From: Anaerolineales bacterium
GTDB taxonomy: Bacteria > Chloroflexota > Anaerolineae > Anaerolineales > UBA11579
Assembly (NCBI GenBank): GCA_025808555.1
Contig: CP075526.1
Span: 186,001-250,000 of the forward strand
Direction of reading: 5' to 3'
DNA: 64,000 bases
Position 1 is the first letter of the stretch, and every line of letters starts with the position of its first letter. Of this stretch, positions 50,570 to 57,501 are shown in pieces. A program made the translations under genes and the position numbers. A model generated the notes under the pieces. The model saw only the letters and a program-made list of their open reading frames with translations. It was not told where the DNA came from and did no database searches.

Positions 50570-50726
50570 CCCCCGCCTTCACTTGGCGACCCTTCGGGCT
50601 TTCTGCAACTAGCGGCTTGTTATTGCCGCGCAATTTGAGGATTTCGTTGCGTGCCGCTTCCTCTCGCGGTGTTCGCACTACGTTGCCGTAGAGCAGTTCT
50701 TCAATAAGCTGTTCGTGTAAAGTCAT
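50544..50726 (-). CDS. Small hypothetical phage protein
   Basis: 60 residues, basic and helical (HEQLIEELLYGN, REEAARNEILKLRG). Overlaps both neighbours by a few bases; not recognised. Confidence 0.55.
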   Translation of the reverse strand: MTLHEQLIEELLYGNVVRTPREEAARNEILKLRGNNKPLVAESPKGRQVKAGDDSQPVSR

Positions 50727-51004
50727 GCGACCTCTCCTTGTGCATCAGAGATCATCTTTTCAAGTCGCCCAACAAGTATTTCGAGCTGAGCAACAAGCAT
50801 GTCGCCATCAACCCTGACTGTCACATCGGGGAATTTCCCCTGCTTCTTGGCACGCTCCAACTCCTCGCGCACAATTTTGCGCACCTGCTCTTCGCTTATG
50901 TTGGGCGGTGGATATGTCCACGACCAAGCGCTTTTTCCGCAGCCGCAACCAGTTCCGCAACCACAGGGGCGATAACCTGGCGCATAGCCTCCATTTACAT
51001 ACAT
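50723..51004 (-). CDS. Cys/Gly-rich small phage protein with coiled coil
   Basis: 93 residues. N-terminal PCGCGTGCGCGK has five cysteines, a possible metal site. A long charged helix follows (SEEQVRKIVREELERAKKQG), then an amphipathic helix. It sits among glycosyltransferase genes; not recognised. Confidence 0.6.
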   Translation of the reverse strand: MYVNGGYAPGYRPCGCGTGCGCGKSAWSWTYPPPNISEEQVRKIVREELERAKKQGKFPDVTVRVDGDMLVAQLEILVGRLEKMISDAQGEVA

Positions 51005-51013
51005 ATCAACTCC

Positions 51014-52198
51014 TTACCTGCGTCTCTTCTTCCTGCTTTTCTTGCTTTCGCGCTCAATGCGTGTTTCCAGCGCGCTCAGCACCGGCTTCCAATAGCTCTC
51101 TGTCACCACGTCAGCGTCATACGCCAGCGCACCTTCACGGGCTTGCTTGCCCATGCCTGCCGCCTTCTCGTAGGCCTCGCCCAGTGCGTCCGCAATGGCT
51201 TCGGGGCGAGCGGCGTACTGCATTGCGGCCAGCGGTGTCCAAACTTTGTGCGCCTCGCCTTTGGGGATCTTCCATCCCTCAAAACACAGCTCGCCCATTG
51301 ACGTCCAGTCACCCACGATCACCGGCGTTCCGCAGGCCTGCGCTTCCAAAATAGGGATGCCAAAGCCCTCGCCCATGCTCACCAGCAAATGCACATCCAT
51401 CGCGTTGTAGGCGGCCACCATGTAGTCATTGGGGAAGCCGATGAGCAAGTTGTATTGGTTGGGAAAGCCGTAATCCTTGCCTTCCTGCATCCCCAAATGC
51501 GCCAGGTACTCCGGCAAGTTCACGCCCTCGTACTCGCCGTTCTCGCTGCGGGCGGTGTGCAGGTACAACCACGCGTCTTTGCGCTTCTGTTTCAGCATGG
51601 CAAAGGCTTCCAGGTTCTCCACAAAAGCCTTGCGGCTCGGATTACCCTTGTTAGCCGCCACCATGCCCACAATGAATTTGTCTTTAGGCCAGCCCAGTCG
51701 CTCCAGCAATTCAGCTTTGGGAGTGTCGAGCGGCTGGAACATTTTGCTCTCTACCCCGTGCGGGACGTAGTAACAATCCAGTCCTGCGGCGTGCGTCATC
51801 CGTTCGCCAAACTTGCTGTAGACAATACGGGCGTAGGCCTGCTGTACTTTCTGCTTCACCAGCTGCGGCAATGGCTCAGAGTCCACCGGATACCAGGGCG
51901 CCCAGCGCACGTTGCCGTATAGCTGCGGCTCGCACACCCACGCGTCCATCAGCGAAATCATCAGGTCTGCACCGCTTTGCGCGGCGTTGGCGGCCATCAT
52001 GTCCTGCCCATAGGGGTGATGCCCACGCGGGAACACTTGCATGCCCTGCCAATTCAGCATGCCGCCGTCCAATCCCCAGAACGAGGTCAGCGATACCTCA
52101 TGCCCCAGCGCCTTGATGCGCGGGGCGAATATCTTCGTCTGGTTGGCGTAGCCGGTGGAGGCCCAGGGCGCGTTGCTTACGATGTGAAGCTTCACCAC
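51014..52198 (-). CDS. Glycosyltransferase family 4
   Basis: 394 residues, GT-B fold. The N-terminal domain begins VKLHIVSNAPWASTGYANQT. The donor-binding E-x7-E motif lies in GEGFGIPILEAQACGTPVI near residue 280. The C-terminus is Lys/Arg-rich. Retaining glycosyl transfer from a nucleotide sugar is expected. Largest member of a sugar-modification cluster inside the head-gene region. Confidence 0.9.
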   Translation of the reverse strand: MVKLHIVSNAPWASTGYANQTKIFAPRIKALGHEVSLTSFWGLDGGMLNWQGMQVFPRGHHPYGQDMMAANAAQSGADLMISLMDAWVCEPQLYGNVRWAPWYPVDSEPLPQLVKQKVQQAYARIVYSKFGERMTHAAGLDCYYVPHGVESKMFQPLDTPKAELLERLGWPKDKFIVGMVAANKGNPSRKAFVENLEAFAMLKQKRKDAWLYLHTARSENGEYEGVNLPEYLAHLGMQEGKDYGFPNQYNLLIGFPNDYMVAAYNAMDVHLLVSMGEGFGIPILEAQACGTPVIVGDWTSMGELCFEGWKIPKGEAHKVWTPLAAMQYAARPEAIADALGEAYEKAAGMGKQAREGALAYDADVVTESYWKPVLSALETRIERESKKSRKKRRR

Positions 52199-52749
52199 TC
52201 CCCCTTGATGATCGTGAAGGGAGCGGAAACGCTGGGGCAGAAATAGGCGGAAGCTTCTAGGGCTGTTTCAATTCTTTCTGTGGCAGCCGCCGCTCCGGGC
52301 AACACCCCGCCGCCCTGCGCCTTCAATGCACCTAGCGCATATTCCGCACCAGCACCCACCGCGGCCAGGCCATCCTCAAACTCCAGGACGCTGTAATCCT
52401 CCTGAACTTCAAACAGCCGCCCATTCAGTCCAACAAGAAAAAGCTCCCCCTCTTCTTCGTTGTTCTCGATGTGGGCAAAGCCATTCTCTGCAAACACTTT
52501 GCGCACCGCGTCCACGAACAGCGTGGTCATGTAGGCAAAGGTGTCGATGCCCTCGGGAATATCAGGCGTAACGAGCTTCGTCTCCAGCAGCTGACCGGCA
52601 CGAAATGACCCCGTGTATCCAATCAATGCAATTCCGTTAGTAAAGAGCTTGGGGCGCACCACATTGCGGCGAATGTTGTAGTTCGTACCGCACGAGTCCG
52701 CTCCCATCCAAACCTTGCCATCTGCCACCAGGCCGACAATGCAGGTCAT
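52192..52749 (-). CDS. Ntn-hydrolase (proteasome/HslV-like) phage protein
   Basis: 185 residues starting M-TCIVGLVADGKVWMGADS, as in proteasome-type Ntn-hydrolases in which Thr becomes the N-terminal nucleophile after Met removal. The GADS and AVGAGAEYALGAL segments fit the fold. No separate prohead protease is seen in the head module, so this may process the prohead; that is an inference. ATG 52749 marks the family start. Confidence 0.75.
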   Translation of the reverse strand: MTCIVGLVADGKVWMGADSCGTNYNIRRNVVRPKLFTNGIALIGYTGSFRAGQLLETKLVTPDIPEGIDTFAYMTTLFVDAVRKVFAENGFAHIENNEEEGELFLVGLNGRLFEVQEDYSVLEFEDGLAAVGAGAEYALGALKAQGGGVLPGAAAATERIETALEASAYFCPSVSAPFTIIKGEW

Positions 52750-52833
52750 GTAGCTAGCCTTTCTCTCTCGCTGTAAATTCTTTAACTGGCCGGGGCGGGC
52801 GAGAGACACCAACCCCGGCCAGCTTTCAGTTTC

Positions 52834-53235
52834 TTAGTTACCCGGCTCCCAGCCAATGACCACCGAGCCGCGCACAGGATTCGTAGCAGCCCCCTGCTCG
52901 ACATAAGCGATCTTGACCGTCTCGCCAGCCTTGACAAACGCCTGCTCCTCGTCAATAACGAAAGCCTGCTTCACGCCAGCCGCCAGCGGGGAGGCAGTGC
53001 CGCCCACCGAGGCCGCGATAGTCCCGGCCAACGTGCCGCCGGAGTCGTACTTCAGCAACGACAAGGCGTAGGCCGTGCCAGCACCCTGCCCAGCAGCTTC
53101 TTCAACGGCGTAGCCGTACTTGATGCGCAAACCACCGCCCAAAGCGGCAGACGGCGCAACCAGCGCGTTGATGTTCTCGGCGTTACCCAGCGCCTGAGGG
53201 AGGACTACAGTAGTGATATTGAAATTTCCAGCCAT
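52834..53235 (-). CDS. Capsid decoration/stabilising protein candidate
   Basis: 133 residues, Ala/Gly/Val-rich beta protein (GLRIKYGYAVEEAAGQGAGT, AFVKAGETVKIAYVEQG). Located directly after the capsid gene with GGAGGATGAC before ATG 53235, the common place for decoration proteins (gpD-like role). No sequence family recognised. Confidence 0.6.
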   Translation of the reverse strand: MAGNFNITTVVLPQALGNAENINALVAPSAALGGGLRIKYGYAVEEAAGQGAGTAYALSLLKYDSGGTLAGTIAASVGGTASPLAAGVKQAFVIDEEQAFVKAGETVKIAYVEQGAATNPVRGSVVIGWEPGN

Positions 53236-53246
53236 GTCATCCTCCT

Positions 53247-54122
53247 TTAGCTGACGGGCAGCGAAGCATCGAAGGTCATCTTCACGCCGCGGTTCGGGCG
53301 CCACACGCCGTTGGCGTAAATGCCGCTCATGTTCAGTTCCAAGCCACGGCGGGATTCGTCGCGCTGGGGGCGGACGCGGATAGCGCGACGCCAGTCAATA
53401 GCAATCGCCTCACGCGGGAACACGCCACCGGTGAAATCACCCTGGTTGTCCGGCTCAGCGAATACCTGGTAGACCTTCACGCCCTGGTACACGGCGAACA
53501 GCACGTTCGCACCACCGGACGTGGTCATCTTGTCCTGGAAGTTGGGGGCGTTCACCACCTGAGCGCCAGCCACAGAGGCGGTCTTGGCCAGCACCGCAGC
53601 CTGGTAGCCGTGGATCACGGCAGACACCGGCTTGCTGGCACTCTTGTTCACGCCGCGGGCGATGGCAATCGCCGCACCCAGATAACCCCAAGTGATGGCA
53701 GTGCCGGCCGCGCCCACAGTGCCACCCGTCAAGTCGCCCAAATTGGCGATCAGGTCGGACTCCACGCGGTCATTGGCCGCAAAGCCCAGCTCGCGGGACG
53801 CGTCGGTCAAAATGCTTTCAGGGGCTTCGGACTCAGCGCGAGCGTCGGTGATGAAGAACTGCAAGCCGATTTCGTGCGGGGTCAGCGTCTGGTCCAGCGC
53901 CGGGGTGAAGGCATCGCTGGTCAGGTCATCAGAGTCGGTGATGCTCTTGGCCGTTCCCTTGTTGTACTGGTAGCCCTTGCGAGGGTTCATCCCCGACATG
54001 TCGGAGAATTCCTGTACCAACGTGGGCATCAGCTGCGCCTCACGGATTACAAAAATGGCATCTTCCTGCACCGCCTGTGCGATGGCAGAAATATTGCTCC
54101 AGTCGTTAATTCCTTGCGTCAT
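53247..54122 (-). CDS. Major capsid protein
   Basis: 291 residues. N-terminal helix with QAVQEDAIFVIREAQLMPTL, then the E-loop-like region (GYQYNKGTAKSITDSDDLTS) and beta domains; the C-terminal end has RRGLELNMSGIYANGVWRP. Order (scaffold, this, decoration) and size fit an HK97-fold capsid protein. Confidence 0.82.
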   Translation of the reverse strand: MTQGINDWSNISAIAQAVQEDAIFVIREAQLMPTLVQEFSDMSGMNPRKGYQYNKGTAKSITDSDDLTSDAFTPALDQTLTPHEIGLQFFITDARAESEAPESILTDASRELGFAANDRVESDLIANLGDLTGGTVGAAGTAITWGYLGAAIAIARGVNKSASKPVSAVIHGYQAAVLAKTASVAGAQVVNAPNFQDKMTTSGGANVLFAVYQGVKVYQVFAEPDNQGDFTGGVFPREAIAIDWRRAIRVRPQRDESRRGLELNMSGIYANGVWRPNRGVKMTFDASLPVS

Positions 54123-54130
54123 TCCTTTCC

Positions 54131-54679
54131 TTAGCCGATCAGGCGTTTGCGCTTCTGCTCGGGAGTTTCGTCAGTCGTTTCCGTCTGGCGAGAGAAGGGC
54201 AGCCTGGGCGGCACTTTCTTGTTGATGAGATGAGGCTTCGCCTCGGCCAACTCTTTCACCGCTTTCGCCACATCCTCCGCATCACCCAGCAAGGCAATCG
54301 CCTCTTTGGGGTCGTGGAAGTTCAGCTTGGCGGCTTCGGCAATCACGTCAGCCTCGTACTTCACCTTTTTGGCCTGTTCCTCCGCCGCTTTCTTGTCGGC
54401 TTCGGTTTTGGCCTGCAGGTCTTTGAGTTCAGCCTCGCGCTTGTCGGCCAGCTCTTTGTATTGCTGCTGGTCGGCCAGGCGCTTTTCTTCGGCTTGCTTC
54501 TCGGCCTGCTTGAGCGCATCCAGTTCGGCCTCGGCCTTCTTGGCGCGCTCGTTCACTTCGTCAAAGCGGTGTTTAGGGATAAGATGCTCGGCGTTTTTCG
54601 TCTCCGCAGACGCTCCCTGCTCCACTTTGTTTTCGGCGGTTTCCTCCGCCTTCTTCTGTTCCTCGGTTTGCTCGGTCAT
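54131..54679 (-). CDS. Capsid scaffolding protein
   Basis: 182 residues, highly charged and helical: almost entirely Ala/Glu/Lys coiled coil (AEAELDALKQAEKQAEEKRL), with a C-terminal basic segment PEQKRKRLIG. Typical scaffold composition and position before the capsid gene. ATG 54679 with AAGGG. Confidence 0.85.
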   Translation of the reverse strand: MTEQTEEQKKAEETAENKVEQGASAETKNAEHLIPKHRFDEVNERAKKAEAELDALKQAEKQAEEKRLADQQQYKELADKREAELKDLQAKTEADKKAAEEQAKKVKYEADVIAEAAKLNFHDPKEAIALLGDAEDVAKAVKELAEAKPHLINKKVPPRLPFSRQTETTDETPEQKRKRLIG

Positions 54680-54723
54680 GTTTCCCTTTTCGTTTTTTTC
54701 GTGCAACGCCCACGTTAGAAAAT

Positions 54724-54747
54724 AAAAAGCCGCCTTGATCGGGCGGC
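54724..54747 (-). terminator. Terminator-like hairpin upstream of the scaffold gene
   Basis: On the minus strand GCCGCC / GGCGGC with a 7-nt loop, followed by TTTTTATTTT. It lies inside the late operon between the 71-residue gene and the scaffold gene. Confidence 0.65.
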
Positions 54748-54754
54748 GTTCCAC

Positions 54755-54996
54755 AAAGGGGATGCTGCCAAAACAAGGCGGCGTTCTGACAAAACGTCAG
54801 GATGCCAATATGCGGTTGTCGGGTGCTCGGCTGAATTTACGACAGCCTTACGCCGATTTGCAGGTACTGTCCAGTTGCCTGCACACACCCGCTTACAACA
54901 TGACTAGCCTAGCAGATTTGAATCTGCCTCGCAACTAATTTCTGCGAACTCAGAATATCAAATATCCGCCCATTCCGCTATGTCGTGATTACAGTA
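54755..54996. other. Gene-free spacer of about 240 bases with small hairpins
   Basis: Contains GCAGA-TTTGAA-TCTGC (54912-54927) and TTCTG-CGAACT-CAGAA (54940-54955), which look like tRNA arms, but no full cloverleaf could be built. No coding region seen. Confidence 0.5.
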
Positions 54997-55212
54997 TCAG
55001 ATTTGGGATGGCTTCGCTACCCCACGGGCGCCTCTACGCAACTCTGCGGTGGTTGGGCTTATTCCCCAGCGCCGCTCAATGGCATCAATAATTTGCAGGT
55101 AGCCTTTACGCAATGTCAAGTCGCGCTGCTTGTCCAGCTCATCCGGGGGGATGACCATTCGCACATCGTCCGTAGCATCAATCTCCGGCGTGCCTGCCTG
55201 AGCAAGGTTCAT
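54997..55212 (-). CDS. Small phage protein
   Basis: 71 residues (VRMVIPPDELDKQRDLTLRK, DAIERRWGISPTTAELRRGA). The ATG overlaps the upstream TGA (ATGA). Not recognised; it may be an accessory head gene. Confidence 0.6.
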   Translation of the reverse strand: MNLAQAGTPEIDATDDVRMVIPPDELDKQRDLTLRKGYLQIIDAIERRWGISPTTAELRRGARGVAKPSQI

Positions 55213-57392
55213 TTCAACACATCCTTCAACGGCGCTACAATCCGCATATCGCCGTACACCTCGTCATGATGCGTGGTGCTCAATTCCCCAAAGCGTAACG
55301 CACCATCCTTATACGCCTGGAACCTGCCCGGCCCCATCATCTGCAACTGTGTACTGTCGGATTGCTTGTCGAACCATGCCTCGCCATTCTCGTCCACCAG
55401 GCTCACCCCGGCCACATTAGGGAGGGCCAGGCACAAGCCGTTGAAATGGTCGTTCAACGTCTCGGTAGCGGGATGTACAGAGCCGTGCATTTGTACGCAG
55501 GACATGCAGTTATGAACAACTAGGCCATTCGCAATATAGCTATGGTCGTCCTCCACCTCGAAGTTGTAAACTCGCGTATGTTGGACATGGTTTTCCGAAC
55601 TGTATGGTAAAATAACGAGATGATTACTTCCAAATGCGCGTTGTGTTCGAGAGAATTCAAAACTCACGCCGCCTGGGTCGCCAAAGGCCGGGGAAAGTTC
55701 TGCTCGCGAGTTTGCTACACCAAGCACCAGTCTATCCATCCACACACCAAGCGCGGAAGGGTAGCTCTGCCAGCGGCGATCCTGAAATGCGCCGAATGTA
55801 ATAAATCGTTCAAGGCTCCCCAGCACAGAAAAGACAGAGCCTATTGCAGCTTGGCCTGCAGAAGCCAAGCCACCAGGCCGAAGAAAACGTGCCCTCAGTG
55901 TGGGAACAAATTCACTGTTTTTCCTTCCCAAGATAGGATCGTCTATTGCTCGATTAGCTGCGGAGTTCGAAGCAGAGGCATAACTCTTAACACCACTTGC
56001 AAGCGGTGCGGGAAACAGTTTTATTCCCAGCCTGGCAAGCCCCGTCATTACTGCAGCGAACTTTGTCGACGTCCGCCCGTCTTCAACACCTGCCTCACTT
56101 GCAAAAAGAGCTTTCGCGTAGTTCCAGCATCGAAGCGCCAAAAATTCTGCTCTCCCCAATGCTATCGCCGCTACACCGGAGAAACTACGCCAGAGATGAA
56201 CTTTCGAAAATGCCTGAGCAAGATTGGAGCGGAGTTTATCCAAGAATACGCCGTGCCCGGATGGCGATACCCCGTTGATTTCTTTATCCCGAAACTCAAC
56301 CTGATTGTAGAAATTGACAGCGAGTACTGGCACAATCGAAAAGCGGTCAGAGAACGGGACGCCAAGAAAACGAACTGGCTCACTGCTGAAGGGTTTCGCG
56401 TGCTTAGGATTAGCGACTCCGGCCTTTACGGCAAAGTCAGCCCCGACATGGTGGCTATGGTGCAAAACGCTGTCGCCAACCCGAACATTTGACATTTCCA
56501 TCCACTCCGCGCGCCCATCCCGCACAATCAACACGGGGTGATCTGTCGTGCCGGCAATTTTCCCTTTGGCCGATACAATCTCCGCCATCCTCCCCCGATA
56601 TTCTCTCGACATTGTTTCGGTTACACGCTTCCACGCCCCAGTATGCGTAAGCACAATATCGCCAACAAGAACATCCTCGATGGGCACGCGCCCTCTGGCG
56701 GTCTCAATCTCTGTGCCCGCAGGAAAGCACGTTCTGCCCGGGTCAAGCCGCGAGAACCAACTCCACGACTCAATTCCGTTGGCCATATAGCTGGCGTGGT
56801 TGGCGTAGCGATAGCTGTAAATCTGCACCGTGCGCGTCATCCGCAGACTATCCGTCAATCCCAACCCGAAGGCGCGGTCAATCGCCGCAGCAATGGTCTG
56901 CGGGTTCTGCCCCATCGCTACGCCATCCGATATTGCGTCCGCTATACGCTGCACTGTGTACGGGGCCAGGTTGCGGATACGAGCATACAGCGGGCCGGAG
57001 GGGTCTAGAAACGCCGCCAACTGCTCCACGGCATCTGCGCTCACCACATTCGCCCGCAACCCGTACGCGCCGAGCATGGCTGCTCCATTCTCCACGCCGA
57101 TCACAAAGCCCTGATGACTGGCCCCGCGCATCACCACCATCAGCAACAGGGAGAATTGCACCAGCTTCTCTCCTAGCTCATCCATGAGCCGCTTGTATCG
57201 GTCGCTGCGCTGGACACGCGATACTGACGGATTGCCCATCAGTTCAATCTCCATCAGCAGCGCATCAATGCTGGCGTTCAGTTCATTGCGTATCGGCGCG
57301 TAGGCAGAGAGCAGCTGCTGGCCCTGCAGAACATCAATCTGCGTGAGCTGGCTGCGGAAACGCTGGGCGAGGGCGAGTGGGCTAGTTGGCAT
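55209..57392 (-). CDS. Phage minor head protein (Mu F/SPP1 gp7-like) interrupted by an intein
   Basis: 727 residues. Extein residues 1-221 are helical (QRFRSQLTQIDVL, SDAVEQ-like segments) and end FSRLDPGRT. After the intein (222-628) the protein resumes CMSCVQMHGSVHP, the C-x2-C...HG motif of minor head proteins. Spliced length is about 320 residues. It lies between portal and scaffold genes. The minor head protein links the portal to capsid or DNA. Intein insertion is at the conserved Cys of its core motif. Confidence 0.85.
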   Translation of the reverse strand: MPTSPLALAQRFRSQLTQIDVLQGQQLLSAYAPIRNELNASIDALLMEIELMGNPSVSRVQRSDRYKRLMDELGEKLVQFSLLLMVVMRGASHQGFVIGVENGAAMLGAYGLRANVVSADAVEQLAAFLDPSGPLYARIRNLAPYTVQRIADAISDGVAMGQNPQTIAAAIDRAFGLGLTDSLRMTRTVQIYSYRYANHASYMANGIESWSWFSRLDPGRTCFPAGTEIETARGRVPIEDVLVGDIVLTHTGAWKRVTETMSREYRGRMAEIVSAKGKIAGTTDHPVLIVRDGRAEWMEMSNVRVGDSVLHHSHHVGADFAVKAGVANPKHAKPFSSEPVRFLGVPFSDRFSIVPVLAVNFYNQVEFRDKEINGVSPSGHGVFLDKLRSNLAQAFSKVHLWRSFSGVAAIALGRAEFLALRCWNYAKALFASEAGVEDGRTSTKFAAVMTGLARLGIKLFPAPLASGVKSYASASNSAANRAIDDPILGRKNSEFVPTLRARFLRPGGLASAGQAAIGSVFSVLGSLERFITFGAFQDRRWQSYPSALGVWMDRLVLGVANSRAELSPAFGDPGGVSFEFSRTQRAFGSNHLVILPYSSENHVQHTRVYNFEVEDDHSYIANGLVVHNCMSCVQMHGSVHPATETLNDHFNGLCLALPNVAGVSLVDENGEAWFDKQSDSTQLQMMGPGRFQAYKDGALRFGELSTTHHDEVYGDMRIVAPLKDVLK
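55509..56729 (-). other. Intein (407 residues) with an antisense endonuclease gene in its middle
   Basis: Block A: CFPAGTEIETARGRVPIEDV at the start, with Cys1. Block B: TTDHPVLI. Block F/G: YNFEVEDDHSYIANGLVVHN, ending with His-Asn, followed by Cys+1. Splicing residues are all intact. The central ~290 residues have no recognisable domain in the sense frame; the region instead encodes an endonuclease on the other strand. Confidence 0.88.
55620..56492 (+). CDS. Zinc-finger-array homing endonuclease (Vsr/DUF559-like), antisense inside the intein
   Basis: 290 residues. Five C-x2-C...[FY]C-x3-C units (CALC/FCSRVC, CAEC/YCSLAC, CPQC/YCSISC, CKRC/YCSELC, CLTC/FCSPQC) cover residues 6-190. A C-terminal nuclease domain follows: VDFFIPKLNLIVEIDSEYWHN near residue 225 (in pieces), the E-x-D pattern of Vsr/DUF559 nucleases, then GFRVLRISD. 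A TAAAAT box (55608-55613) is six bases before ATG 55620, with no ribosome site. The whole gene lies within the intein DNA on the opposite strand, while the intein frame stays open through it. Confidence 0.87.
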   Translation: MITSKCALCSREFKTHAAWVAKGRGKFCSRVCYTKHQSIHPHTKRGRVALPAAILKCAECNKSFKAPQHRKDRAYCSLACRSQATRPKKTCPQCGNKFTVFPSQDRIVYCSISCGVRSRGITLNTTCKRCGKQFYSQPGKPRHYCSELCRRPPVFNTCLTCKKSFRVVPASKRQKFCSPQCYRRYTGETTPEMNFRKCLSKIGAEFIQEYAVPGWRYPVDFFIPKLNLIVEIDSEYWHNRKAVRERDAKKTNWLTAEGFRVLRISDSGLYGKVSPDMVAMVQNAVANPNI

Positions 57393-57485
57393 TTACCGCC
57401 CCATACGCCACAGTTCGATGATCGGGAAAACAATACAACAAATCAGTATCGTGACGAAAACAACAAGTGCAGGGTCAACAGTCAT
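57393..57485 (-). CDS. 30-residue membrane peptide
   Basis: ATG 57485 to TAA 57393-57395; one hydrophobic span (ALVVFVTILICCIVFPIIEL) then RMGR. AAAGGA lies nine bases upstream and the minor head ATG directly follows its stop. Probably translated, function unknown. Confidence 0.5.
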   Translation of the reverse strand: MTVDPALVVFVTILICCIVFPIIELWRMGR

Positions 57486-57501
57486 GAAATCAATCCTTTC
57501 T

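Noticed and set aside
54897-54995. Possible tRNA on the minus strand
   Set aside because: Two hairpins look like anticodon and T arms, but both loops are six bases and the acceptor and D arms do not pair. No cloverleaf could be made.
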